Made by a program: the position numbers and the translations under genes. Below the pieces are notes generated by a model that saw only the letters and a program-made list of their open reading frames with translations, was not told where the DNA came from and did not search any database. Shown here piece by piece: positions 23,957 through 32,295 of a stretch of 63,698 nucleotides of DNA. Origin of the DNA: Candidatus Daviesbacteria bacterium (GTDB lineage: Bacteria; Patescibacteria; Microgenomatia; Daviesbacterales; UBA10151); the NCBI GenBank assembly GCA_030648435.1, contig JAUSHE010000024.1, positions 1 to 63,698 of the forward strand. Direction: 5' to 3'. The first letter of the stretch is position 1. Every line of letters begins with the position of its first letter.

Positions 23957-24277
23957 ATGGCAAAACAAAAAAATACGGAATCTAAAATAAGCGTCAAACC
24001 CTTAATGGGTTATGTGCTGGTTGAGCCTTCTGAGGCAGAGACTAAAACCTTATCCGGTATTATCCTGCCGGAATCAGCCCAGGAAAAACCGGCTCAGGGT
24101 AAAGTGGTAGCTTGCGGAGATGAAATGGTGATGGAAAACGGTAAGGTCGTGAAGTGTCCGGTTAAACTGGGAGATAAAGTGGTTTATAAAAAATGGGGCG
24201 GGGATGAAATAAAAGTTGACGGGAAAGAATTAAAACTTGTAAAATTCGACGACCTGATGGCAATTTTGGAAGGATAA
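23957..24277 (+). CDS. groES: Co-chaperonin GroES
   Basis: 106 aa from the ATG at 23957; the frame extends upstream to 23927 into the promoter, which argues against the longer form. SVKPLMGYVLVEPSEAETKTLSGIILPESAQEKPAQGKVVACG includes the mobile loop that contacts GroEL, and YKKWGGDEIKVDGKELKLVKFDDLMAIL is the conserved end. It caps the GroEL chamber. It is the first gene of a groES / 71-aa protein / groEL operon. Confidence 0.95.
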   Translation: MAKQKNTESKISVKPLMGYVLVEPSEAETKTLSGIILPESAQEKPAQGKVVACGDEMVMENGKVVKCPVKLGDKVVYKKWGGDEIKVDGKELKLVKFDDLMAILEG

Positions 24278-24281
24278 AAAT

Positions 24282-24497
24282 ATGACAGAAGCATTTAAAA
24301 AAATACAACCAGTTGATACAGTTGATAGAATAAATGCAGCAAAACGATCTTTAAGGATACTAGGGGAGATAGGAGGTAAGCCTTGGACTGCTCTTCCTCT
24401 GTTTTCGCCAGGTAGGATAATAGGAAGACGTTTAGCAGATGAGGTTGTAGAGCTGACTATTGCTCTCCGCGATAGGGAAGGAAAAATAAGTGGCTAA
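24282..24497 (+). CDS. Small protein of unknown function between groES and groEL
   Basis: 71 aa, start MTEAFKKIQPVDTVDRINAAKRSLRILGEIGG, end LADEVVELTIALRDREGKISG. It begins 4 bp after groES and overlaps the groEL GTG by 8 bp, so it is transcribed and probably translated with them. It is mostly helical-looking, with no membrane segment or known motif that I recognise. Position suggests a chaperonin-related accessory, but this is only inference. Confidence 0.6.
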   Translation: MTEAFKKIQPVDTVDRINAAKRSLRILGEIGGKPWTALPLFSPGRIIGRRLADEVVELTIALRDREGKISG

Positions 24498-26106
24498 GAT
24501 ATTAAAATTTGATTCTGAAGCAAGAGAGAAATTGTTAAAGGGGATAAATATCCTGACAGAGGCTGTGGCTACTACTTTGGGTCCAAAAGGTAGAAATGTA
24601 GCTTTGGATAAAAAGTGGGGAGCTCCTAATGTAGTCCACGACGGGGTAACTGTTGCCAAAGAAATAGACTTGGAAGACCCGTTTGAAAACATGGGAGCCC
24701 AACTTCTAAAAGAAGCAGCCAGCAAAACTTCCGATGTGGCAGGAGACGGTACCACTACCGCCACAATTTTAGCAAAAGCCATAGTCAGCGAAGGCTTAAA
24801 AAACATCCAAGCAGGCTCAAATCCCATGATTTTAAAGCACGGTATTGAAAAAGCAGTGGTAGTTTTGGTGGAAGAACTTAAGAAAATGAGCAAGAAAATT
24901 GTTTCGGAGGAAGAGGTGGCGCAGGTGGCCACAATCTCCGCCGCTGACAATCAGATTGGTAATCTGATTGCTGAATCCTTGCAAAAAGTGGGTAAAGACG
25001 GCGTGGTGACAGTGGAAGAAGGTAAAACCATGGAGATGAGTGTTGATTATAAAGAAGGAATGGAATTTGATAAAGGTTACGTCTCCCCTTATTTTGTAAC
25101 GGATACTGATAAAATGGAATCGTCTATTGAAGATCCTTATATTTTGATAACAGATAAAAAGATTTCTTCGGCTGCCGATCTGGTGCCTTTCCTGGAAAAA
25201 TTTGTCCAAGTTTCAAAAAGTTTGGTAATTATTGCAGATGAGGTTGAAGGTGAAGCATTAGCGCTTTTGGTTGTTAACAAACTGCGCAGCACTTTTAATG
25301 TCTTGGCAGTTAAGGCTCCCGGATTTGGCGATCGCAGGAAAGAGAGTTTAGAGGATATTGCCATTTTAACCGGCGGGACAGTTATTTCCGAGGATACAGG
25401 CAAGAAATTTGAGTCGGTAGAAATTACTGACTTGGGTAGGGCCGGCAGAGTTACTTCAGATAAAGATAATACCTTAATTGTTGACGGTAAGGGCATAAAA
25501 TCTAAAATTGAGGCCAGGATTGCCCAGATCAGACGCGAACTTACCGCTTCTGACAGCGAATTTGATAAAGAAAAATTGCAGGAAAGATTAGCTAAGCTAA
25601 CAGGCGGGGTAGCAGTAATCAATGTCGGAGCTGCCACTGAAGTAGAGCTGAAAGAGAAAAAAGAACGGGTGATTGATGCGGTGGCTGCTACAAAAGCCGC
25701 AATTTCAGAAGGGATTGTAGCCGGCGGAGAGGTGGCATTGCTTCGTGCCAGTAAAGCATTAGACGCCCTGAAGCTGGAAGGTGAAGAAAAGGTCGGCGTG
25801 GAGATTGTAAAAAAAGCACTGGAGCAGCCTTTCAGGATACTGGTGAAAAATGCCGGCATGGATGACGGAATCGCATTATCTAAAGTAATGGCTACAGCCG
25901 GCAATATAGGAGTTGATGTTCTAGATGGTGAAATTAAAGATTTGGTCAAAGCCGGTATTATTGATCCTGTCAAAGTTACTAGATCAGCTTTGCAGAATGC
26001 CGCATCTGTGGCAGTAATGGTCATGACAACAAACTGTCTAATTACCGACAAACCGGAACATACACCTCCTGCTCCTCCAATGCCCGGCGGCATGCCTGAA
26101 TATTAA
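24490..26106 (+). CDS. groEL: Chaperonin GroEL
   Basis: 538 aa with a GTG start. ATP-binding motifs TTLGPKGRNVALDK and AGDGTTTATILA (about residues 84-95), the apical FDKGYVSPYFVTD and the late NAASVAVMVMTTNCLITDKPE identify it. It folds proteins inside a double ring capped by GroES. The tail is PPAPPMPGGMPEY rather than repeated GGM. HrcA control is inferred from the operator upstream of groES. Confidence 0.97.
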   Translation: MAKILKFDSEAREKLLKGINILTEAVATTLGPKGRNVALDKKWGAPNVVHDGVTVAKEIDLEDPFENMGAQLLKEAASKTSDVAGDGTTTATILAKAIVSEGLKNIQAGSNPMILKHGIEKAVVVLVEELKKMSKKIVSEEEVAQVATISAADNQIGNLIAESLQKVGKDGVVTVEEGKTMEMSVDYKEGMEFDKGYVSPYFVTDTDKMESSIEDPYILITDKKISSAADLVPFLEKFVQVSKSLVIIADEVEGEALALLVVNKLRSTFNVLAVKAPGFGDRRKESLEDIAILTGGTVISEDTGKKFESVEITDLGRAGRVTSDKDNTLIVDGKGIKSKIEARIAQIRRELTASDSEFDKEKLQERLAKLTGGVAVINVGAATEVELKEKKERVIDAVAATKAAISEGIVAGGEVALLRASKALDALKLEGEEKVGVEIVKKALEQPFRILVKNAGMDDGIALSKVMATAGNIGVDVLDGEIKDLVKAGIIDPVKVTRSALQNAASVAVMVMTTNCLITDKPEHTPPAPPMPGGMPEY

Positions 26107-26136
26107 GCAGAGCGTGCGATCTAATCGATCTTAATC

Positions 26137-26145
26137 TGTTACAAT
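26137..26145 (+). promoter_or_regulatory. Promoter of the PH-domain gene, predicted leaderless
   Basis: TGT plus TACAAT (26140-26145), seven bases before the ATG at 26153. Confidence 0.6.
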
Positions 26146-26152
26146 AGCTTTA

Positions 26153-26746
26153 ATGGCTAAGTTTCATTATCGGGAGTCTCCTACTGAAAAGCAAAAAAAT
26201 TCTTTCAAAAGATATCTGTCAGAAGACGAAGAATTAGTTTTAGTAACAGGTTTTTCAAGGGCTTATATCCGGTCTAAATTTTTATTCAATGTTTTATTCC
26301 CGGGAATGTTATTTTTAGCATTAGGTTTGGGAGCAGGATGGTTTTTTAATTTGGATAAATTTCTAAGTCTAGGTTTAGGAATGACCGGAATGTTTTTGGT
26401 GGCGCTTGTGAGGACTCTGCATGCATATCATGCTAACAGATATTTATTAACAACCAGAAGAGTGGTGATTAAAAAAGGAGTTTTTGGAGTTAAACTAACA
26501 GCTGCACTGTTTGATAAAATTACCCATCTGGAAGTTGATCAGGGGATTGTCGACCGGCTACTTTTGCATCACGGGACTATTATTGTGAATACAGCGGGCC
26601 TGAATAAAGGGGAAATAGTGCTTAAATTTGTAGATTATCCTTTGGAACTTAAAAACTTACTGGAAAGATTGATCAATCGAGAAAGAGAGCAATTTGGACT
26701 TCGGGGGGCTACTTTAACAGAAGTTGAAGGAGAGATCATAGCTTAG
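26153..26746 (+). CDS. Bacterial PH-domain membrane protein (YdbS-like)
   Basis: 197 aa. Two adjacent membrane segments at about residues 45-65 and 72-90 precede a bPH2-type domain: HANRYLLTTRRVVIKKGVFGVKLTAALFDKITHLEVDQGIVDRLL HHGTIIVNTAG, split here for length. Such proteins sit in the inner membrane and may sense or bind lipids or peptides; the role is unknown. The 3' end overlaps the convergent M23 gene by 11 bp. Confidence 0.78.
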   Translation: MAKFHYRESPTEKQKNSFKRYLSEDEELVLVTGFSRAYIRSKFLFNVLFPGMLFLALGLGAGWFFNLDKFLSLGLGMTGMFLVALVRTLHAYHANRYLLTTRRVVIKKGVFGVKLTAALFDKITHLEVDQGIVDRLLLHHGTIIVNTAGLNKGEIVLKFVDYPLELKNLLERLINREREQFGLRGATLTEVEGEIIA

Positions 26747-27350
26747 GCAGCTCGGGCAACAGTGTCTGAGGGTCAATGAATTTGTCATTTAAAGTAATTT
26801 CCAGATGGGTGTGAGGACCGGATGTGTGACCGGTTAAGCCTACTTCGCCTAGAATATTTTCTGGTGTAACTTTATCACCTTTTTTGACATAAATTTTACC
26901 CATATGGCCATATTTTGATTTAAAGCCTTTTTCATGAATAATTTCAACATAGTTTCCCAGCCCGAATAGGTCTCTGCCTACAGTTACAACTTCCCCGTCA
27001 ATAATAGGATGAATAGGCATCCCTAAACCTACTGCAATATCTATACCCGGGTGCCAATTGGAAAATTTAGTTGATAAATAGCCAGGATGAGGGAGAATCA
27101 AGGGTTTAGAGAAAGATTGGGCAATAATTTCTGCGCTTTGTTCTAATGCATTTGCCTGAACGTAAGATCTTTTGATAGGTGGGATAGCAAATGTTGGATA
27201 ATATCCCAACAGGGTTAGCGAAATAGCAACGATTATAGCAAGCTGTGTAAACCTCCTAAGGAACCTTAGCTTGATTTTCGATAATTTCCAAATTAGGGCG
27301 ACCCTGTTAAAAATTATCTTAGACAGTAGGTTTATGTTTTGAACTTTCAA
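26736..27350 (-). CDS. M23-family metallopeptidase, membrane-anchored
   Basis: About 204 aa if translation starts at the TTG at 27350, which sits just downstream of a strong promoter; the frame is open to 27383. A membrane segment (FTQLAIIVAISLTLLGYYPTF) leads to a LytM domain: SNWHPGIDIAV (H-x4-D, zinc), GDLFGLGNYVEIIHEKGF-type core, YGHMGKIYVKKGDKV and GHTSGPHTHLEI (HxH). All zinc ligands are present. It would cut peptidoglycan cross-bridges outside the membrane. Confidence 0.9.
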   Translation of the reverse strand: MKVQNINLLSKIIFNRVALIWKLSKIKLRFLRRFTQLAIIVAISLTLLGYYPTFAIPPIKRSYVQANALEQSAEIIAQSFSKPLILPHPGYLSTKFSNWHPGIDIAVGLGMPIHPIIDGEVVTVGRDLFGLGNYVEIIHEKGFKSKYGHMGKIYVKKGDKVTPENILGEVGLTGHTSGPHTHLEITLNDKFIDPQTLLPELPKL

Positions 27351-27361
27351 AACGAGTGTGG

Positions 27362-27390
27362 ATAATAACACTTCTGAGCTCAAAAGTCAA
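27362..27390 (-). promoter_or_regulatory. Promoter of the M23 peptidase gene
   Basis: Minus strand: TTGACT (27390-27385), a 17-bp spacer ending in TGT, TATTAT (27367-27362). It decides the TTG start at 27350, 11 bases downstream. Confidence 0.7.
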
Positions 27391-27405
27391 ACTTAAGGTA
27401 TAAGG

Positions 27406-27411
27406 TATAAT
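27406..27411 (+). promoter_or_regulatory. -10 of the PEGA/SH3 gene, predicted leaderless
   Basis: TATAAT six bases before the GTG at 27418, divergent from the M23 promoter. Confidence 0.6.
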
Positions 27412-27417
27412 TAAAGA

Positions 27418-28221
27418 GTGAAAAAAACTATTGTTTTGTTTTTAGTGCTGCTCAGTTTAATTGCTTTGATCTTGCGCTTTAATGCCAAATTTGCAGAAGT
27501 TTTTTTAGGATTTAAAGAATCAAGCGGGATTTCTATAGCATCTGATCCGACCGGCGCAACGGTTTTTCTTGACGGTCAGGAGGTCGGTAAAACTCCCTTA
27601 AACGTAAAAAATTTAAGCGTAAAAACTTACGAAATTAAGATTCAGAAAGAGAAACTAATTTGGCAAGTAAAAGTAACCCTCACACCCGGCACAGTGACTG
27701 TTATTAATAGGGATCTATCCGCCGATTTGGTTTCTTCTGCAGGCGAGATGTTAACCTTGGAAAAAGGCAAAGGTTTGACTATTGTTTCCAATCCAACAGA
27801 AGCTGATGTGGAAGTGGATGGCAAGCAGTTGGGTAAAACCCCAGTTACTACTGATGTGGAAAGCGGTGAACATACCATACTGATAAGCAGTACTAATTAT
27901 TTAAAAAGAAGTATCCGTGCTAATTTACCTGAAAGCTTTAATCTGACGATATCTGCTGACTTAAGTTTATCTGAAGCGGATTTAACAGCAGCTCCGGCTC
28001 CAGTTGTTACTCAAACGCCGGAGGTAGTAGTAAAGACTACGCCAACAGGATTTTTGCGGGTACGGGATAAACCGAGTTTGGCCGGTAAAGAGCTGGTACA
28101 GGTTAAGACAGGGGAAACATTGGTACTTCTGGAAGAGCAGGGGGCTTGGGATAAAGTCCGTTTGGTAAATGGCACAGAGGGTTTTGTTTCAGCAGTATAC
28201 GTGGAAAAGAAGAAACCTTAA
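27418..28221 (+). CDS. Membrane-anchored protein with two PEGA domains and a bacterial SH3 domain
   Basis: 267 aa. N-terminal anchor KKTIVLFLVLLSLIALILRF; PEGA repeat 1 around residues 40-100 (SDPTGATVFLDGQEVGKTPLNV), repeat 2 around 118-180 (SNPTEADVEVDGKQLGKTPVTT), a proline/threonine linker, then SH3b around 200-262 (GFLRVRDKPSLAGKELVQVKTGE). PEGA and SH3b domains occur in envelope proteins that bind wall components. Its last 4 bp overlap the convergent UbiA-type gene. Confidence 0.85.
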   Translation: MKKTIVLFLVLLSLIALILRFNAKFAEVFLGFKESSGISIASDPTGATVFLDGQEVGKTPLNVKNLSVKTYEIKIQKEKLIWQVKVTLTPGTVTVINRDLSADLVSSAGEMLTLEKGKGLTIVSNPTEADVEVDGKQLGKTPVTTDVESGEHTILISSTNYLKRSIRANLPESFNLTISADLSLSEADLTAAPAPVVTQTPEVVVKTTPTGFLRVRDKPSLAGKELVQVKTGETLVLLEEQGAWDKVRLVNGTEGFVSAVYVEKKKP

Positions 28222-29147
28222 CCGAGATAATAAATAATTCCCAAAACCAGAAGGCCCCAAATGACAACTGAAAAGAGTAACGGCCGATCTGTCAGGATAA
28301 CGCGCTCAGGAGATTCACCTTCTTTTTTCTCATAAATAATATACAAATATCTCATGACGGCATACAACATTACCGGTACAGTTATCATTAGGTATTTAGC
28401 TTCAGAAAATGGAGTTTCAAAACGGCTTAAAAATTTACCAAAAATATGGCTTGCCTGAACAGGCGGTTGCAAAAAGGCAAAGAAAGCATAAGTCAGCCAG
28501 GTTGAGGTGGCAGACAGAGCGGTTAAGCTATCTAGTAAACTTTCAGGGTAATGCAGTAGGGTTTCCCGGTGGCGGAAATCATGAGATTCCATAAGAGTCC
28601 GCTCAGATCTTCTTTTTCCGACTGCCAGGAAAAGCGCAAAGCTTGTGATAAAAAGCAAAAACCAGACGTTTAAATGAGCATCAATAGCCCAAACTCCGCC
28701 ATAAATCCGCAGGACAAAACCTGCTGCAATAACCAATACATCAATTAAAATGACCTGTTTTAGGTAAACAGAGTAACAGAGTTGTAATATCAGATATACA
28801 ACAACTGCAAAGAAAAAATTAGGGGATAAATTATATGCAAAGGGCAAGAAAATAATAATTGCGGCCAGAGCCAAACTAATAGCCAGCCAGACCGGCACCA
28901 CTCCTGAGGCAATGGGCCGTTTCTTTTTAAATGGGTGCAGTTTATCTCTTTCAATGTCAAAAACATCATTTAACAGATAAGTTGCAGAGGAAAAGATACA
29001 AAAAAGCGCAACAGCTTCAAGGGTTCTGATCTGGTTGGTATGGTCCAGTAAAGTGCCTGAAAAAATAAGGGCTGCAAAAATGCATAAATTTTTTATCCAT
29101 TGTCTGGGGCGCGACGCTTTGATAATGCCCCAAAAAAGTTTAACCAT
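28218..29147 (-). CDS. UbiA-family prenyltransferase, decaprenyl-phosphate phosphoribosyltransferase-like
   Basis: 309 aa with about eight membrane spans. KASRPRQWIKNLCIFAAL, the first aspartate motif YLLNDVFDIERDKLHPFKKKRPIASG and AVGKRRSE match DPPR synthases, which move phosphoribose from PRPP to a polyprenyl phosphate. Its start overlaps the upstream TagO-like gene by 55 bp; no better start lies downstream before the conserved N-terminus. With the neighbour it suggests lipid-linked sugar synthesis for the envelope. Confidence 0.83.
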   Translation of the reverse strand: MVKLFWGIIKASRPRQWIKNLCIFAALIFSGTLLDHTNQIRTLEAVALFCIFSSATYLLNDVFDIERDKLHPFKKKRPIASGVVPVWLAISLALAAIIIFLPFAYNLSPNFFFAVVVYLILQLCYSVYLKQVILIDVLVIAAGFVLRIYGGVWAIDAHLNVWFLLFITSFALFLAVGKRRSERTLMESHDFRHRETLLHYPESLLDSLTALSATSTWLTYAFFAFLQPPVQASHIFGKFLSRFETPFSEAKYLMITVPVMLYAVMRYLYIIYEKKEGESPERVILTDRPLLFSVVIWGLLVLGIIYYLG

Positions 29148-30163
29148 AATATACCTCCTAAAATAACTGCTCCGACAAGCAATGCGGCAAATAACTTTCC
29201 TTGCGAGGATAAGCTAAGAGCTGTTGCCCCCAGGATAGCACTTCCTAAAATGTAAAACAAGGATATTTTTTGATGAGAAAACCCTTTCTCCAGTAATTTA
29301 TGATGCAAGTGTCCCCTGTCTCCCCAAACCGGTGATTTACCACTTAAAATTCTCCGGAAAAATGTATATGCAAAATCAGTTGCAGGAATTAAAAGTACCA
29401 AGCCGGCTGTAGCTAGCTTGGCACCTGAAAGAATAGAAAGCACTGCTATCATAAAACCTAAAATTGTTGAACCGGAAAAACCGGGAAAAATTTTGGCCGG
29501 ATACCAATTAAAGAGTAAAAACCCAAAAGCGCAACCGGCCGTAATAAAAGATAGTTTTGCAACATTAATTTGTGTCGGATCATTTAATATGCCAAGTTTT
29601 AATGATAAAAAGCCCAATATCAAAGCAGTGATAGTAATAATTCCCGGCATTTGACCGTCAACGCCTTTTGACCAATTGATCATATTCATGACCCAGACTA
29701 TCCAGATAATTGTTAAAAAATCAGCAAGTAGCATGATCTGAGGTGTGGTATCAAAGTGTAGGATCCCACCTAAAGGATTAGTAATAAAACTAATGCCTAT
29801 GCCGCTGCCAACTGCAATAATGGCTGCGGCAAATTGGGCAAACAGCCGGAAATAAGGCGAAAGATTATGATATTTATCATCTAAGAGTCCCACTATAAGT
29901 AATATTAAAATACCTATCAGTAAGCCGGCATATATTTTTGTGAAAGGTAGAAAAATTAAAGTAGCAACAGTGATTCCTAGAAAAATAGTCAGTCCACCGG
30001 CCCTGGGAACAGTCCGTTTTTGAATATGAGCCGGATGTGGTCTGGTTTGGGGGTTATCCAGCAACTTGAATCTCCTCGCAAGGTATATAGTGGGAAAAAC
30101 TGCAATGGTTGTTATCAAAAAAGAGACGAAGCCGGGCATCAAAAAATTCATATATTTAGGCAA
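29093..30163 (-). CDS. Undecaprenyl-phosphate GlcNAc-1-phosphate transferase-like (TagO/WecA family)
   Basis: 356 aa, about ten membrane spans. KLLDNPQTRPHPAHIQKRTVPRAGG, IVGLLDDKYHNLSPYFRL (the DDxx motif), MNMINWSKGVDG and WGDRGHLHHKLLEKG (the C-terminal HH motif) mark this family. It starts lipid-linked glycan synthesis by transferring a sugar phosphate to undecaprenyl phosphate in the membrane. Substrate is inferred from the family. Confidence 0.87.
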   Translation of the reverse strand: MPKYMNFLMPGFVSFLITTIAVFPTIYLARRFKLLDNPQTRPHPAHIQKRTVPRAGGLTIFLGITVATLIFLPFTKIYAGLLIGILILLIVGLLDDKYHNLSPYFRLFAQFAAAIIAVGSGIGISFITNPLGGILHFDTTPQIMLLADFLTIIWIVWVMNMINWSKGVDGQMPGIITITALILGFLSLKLGILNDPTQINVAKLSFITAGCAFGFLLFNWYPAKIFPGFSGSTILGFMIAVLSILSGAKLATAGLVLLIPATDFAYTFFRRILSGKSPVWGDRGHLHHKLLEKGFSHQKISLFYILGSAILGATALSLSSQGKLFAALLVGAVILGGILWLNFFGALSKRRAPDNG

Positions 30164-30485
30164 ACATCAGACTCACCTTAATAAAAGTAATAAGTAAAAT
30201 TAAAGTTACCGATAAAGACGCGATATAAAGAATATCTTTGAAAAATTTTTGGGAAAAGTGGAGTTGAGATGATACGACAAAATTAAGCAAAGTTATGAGG
30301 ATCATGACGCCCGGGATAATAAGGAACTCTTTTTGTGTTGCGAGTTGCCCCTCGCCCCAAGGCAGCGAGTAAAAAAGCGGTAATTTGACAGGTAAAAAGC
30401 GGAAAAGCAATAGAACTACAACAATAAGAATTGCACTTGTAATCAATGGTGCAAATTTTAACCAAAAAGTAAATTTTTTAATCAT
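30156..30485 (-). CDS. Small membrane protein of unknown function
   Basis: 109 aa from the ATG at 30485, which lies 4 bp after the upstream GT2 gene; a longer frame to 30527 would run into GT2. Three or four hydrophobic segments surround the motif LPLFYSLPWGEGQLA. I have the impression that this kind of membrane protein is common in CPR, but no function is known to me. It overlaps the TagO-like gene by 8 bp. Confidence 0.65.
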   Translation of the reverse strand: MIKKFTFWLKFAPLITSAILIVVVLLLFRFLPVKLPLFYSLPWGEGQLATQKEFLIIPGVMILITLLNFVVSSQLHFSQKFFKDILYIASLSVTLILLITFIKVSLMFA

Positions 30486-30489
30486 ATCT

Positions 30490-32265
30490 TTAAGATTTTT
30501 CTGATAATCTCGCTTTGTTTGTAACACGGAATTCTAATTTTTTACCGAACATTAAGGATGTTTGAGCGTCAATTGCAGGGAGCGAAGAAATAGTAATGAT
30601 AATTAAAGGAATTAAGAGCCATTGCAGATAAGACCAAATTCTTTTAAAAAGCGACCAATTAGCCGGTCTTTTGGGGGCTATTTTTTCATGTACATAAATA
30701 GTGGCAAACAGCCCAAAAAAAGTAATTGTTAATATCCACGATGATACAATAGGCAAATTAACCGACATGACAGAAGCTCTAAAATTTGGATTAACCAGAG
30801 GGATAAACAAACTACCGAATGTTACAAAAATTGCCAAAAATCCCCATTTTAAATCCCCCCAAATTTTGAAAAGCACCCTGTCTGTTTTATTCCAGAAATC
30901 CATCTCTTTGGTAAAATATTGTTTGACAATAAACGGAATATGCTCAACTCCGTAGGCCCATCTTTTGATTTGCAGATATTGATTTTGAAAAGTTTTAAGT
31001 AAGGTCGTATCCTGGACGGCATCAGCAGAAATAGGTAGGAAATGAGGAATAACTTTATAATCGCCGCTAAAATGAAAATAAGCTTTCCAGTAGAATCCGT
31101 TATCATCATTAACTTTGTCAGGTATCCAGCCGCCAATATCCAAAAGAGCTTTTAAAGAAATTGACATGGAAGAATAATTCATGTATTTATCTGATCCGAC
31201 CATTTCAGCCAGTTGCCATAGCGATGTACCGGTTGCCATAAGCCTCATTGGTGTAGGTGTTTGCCAGTAGTTATTATGGTAGAGAAAAACTCCGGTAAAG
31301 GTTCTTTTGTCCCTTTCCTCCGGAGGTTGAGATAAATATTTATGTAGCGCTCCTGATAAAAAATGATGGCTGAGAACAAAATCAGCATCCAAGGTAGTGA
31401 CAAAAACATTATCCGTATTAATTCCTCTTTTTCCAAGCTCAGGGACAATATGCTTGATCATCCAGTTTTTGTTTGACCCTTGACCTGCTACTTCACCGGG
31501 CAGATTGTATGGGTGAATGGTGGTAAAAGCTCCGGCAACTTTCTTTTCAATTTTTCGCAGATAATCCTTTGTTTCGTTAATTTTTTCAGGATCATCCCGC
31601 TCTTCAAATCCTACTGCAATAAGTATTTTATTTTTGGGATAGCTTGAATTCACAATTGCGTCAAAAGTGGGTTGCAAAATATACAATGCTTCTTTGTAAG
31701 TAGGCACTAGTATCAACTGATAATATTTGCCCCACTCTCCGGGAAAGTCGTTTTGTAGCATTTTTTGCCAGTTGATACTCTTGGCCTGTTCCATTTTTTT
31801 ATAGCCAATTAAGATTAAAACAGCAATTCTAAGTGCGGTTAGCAGCCAATAAACATCAGCAATTAAGATCAAATAAGCTACAGCATAAGGCAGAGCCAAA
31901 GAAAGCCAAATAGGCGAAGTTAGAGCAAGCCAGGTTAATGCGCCTGGTAGAATCTCCAGGCATCGTTCAAAAACATTTTCATGTTTTGAGACAAAATCCC
32001 TCTCAGTTTTTTCAAAAAAAATAAAACGTTGAGATAGAAGATGATGGATGATAATTCCGAGGCCCGCTCCGACAAGGGAAAAAGCAACTAAAACATTAAT
32101 GCCGCTCCCCAGAATCGATTGACCAAAAAAGCCGGTGATTAGTCCCAAAAAAGCAAAAATAACTCCTAAAAAACTATATCGTATACCTTTGACAATACGG
32201 TTTAGAACTTCCGCAAAATAAAAAAAGGATAAGAATCCGATTAAAAAGACCAGTAAAATCCGCAT
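30490..32265 (-). CDS. Membrane glycosyltransferase family 2
   Basis: 591 aa. Two membrane segments at the start, a cytoplasmic GT2 catalytic region in the middle with VTTLDADFVLSHHFL (DxD), SADAVQDTTLLKTFQNQYLQIKRWAYG (acceptor D and QxxRW) and four further membrane segments at the end. This layout is that of processive cellulose/hyaluronan-synthase-like enzymes. It likely builds or extends an envelope polysaccharide. It heads an operon with the small membrane protein, TagO-like and UbiA-like genes. Confidence 0.87.
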   Translation of the reverse strand: MRILLVFLIGFLSFFYFAEVLNRIVKGIRYSFLGVIFAFLGLITGFFGQSILGSGINVLVAFSLVGAGLGIIIHHLLSQRFIFFEKTERDFVSKHENVFERCLEILPGALTWLALTSPIWLSLALPYAVAYLILIADVYWLLTALRIAVLILIGYKKMEQAKSINWQKMLQNDFPGEWGKYYQLILVPTYKEALYILQPTFDAIVNSSYPKNKILIAVGFEERDDPEKINETKDYLRKIEKKVAGAFTTIHPYNLPGEVAGQGSNKNWMIKHIVPELGKRGINTDNVFVTTLDADFVLSHHFLSGALHKYLSQPPEERDKRTFTGVFLYHNNYWQTPTPMRLMATGTSLWQLAEMVGSDKYMNYSSMSISLKALLDIGGWIPDKVNDDNGFYWKAYFHFSGDYKVIPHFLPISADAVQDTTLLKTFQNQYLQIKRWAYGVEHIPFIVKQYFTKEMDFWNKTDRVLFKIWGDLKWGFLAIFVTFGSLFIPLVNPNFRASVMSVNLPIVSSWILTITFFGLFATIYVHEKIAPKRPANWSLFKRIWSYLQWLLIPLIIITISSLPAIDAQTSLMFGKKLEFRVTNKARLSEKS

Positions 32266-32295
32266 AATGTACCCCTAAGTGTACCTATTTCAGCC

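Noticed and set aside
29093..29147. Moving the UbiA-like start downstream to remove the 55-bp overlap
   Set aside because: The conserved KASRPRQWIKN begins only nine residues after the ATG and no ATG, GTG or TTG fits between.
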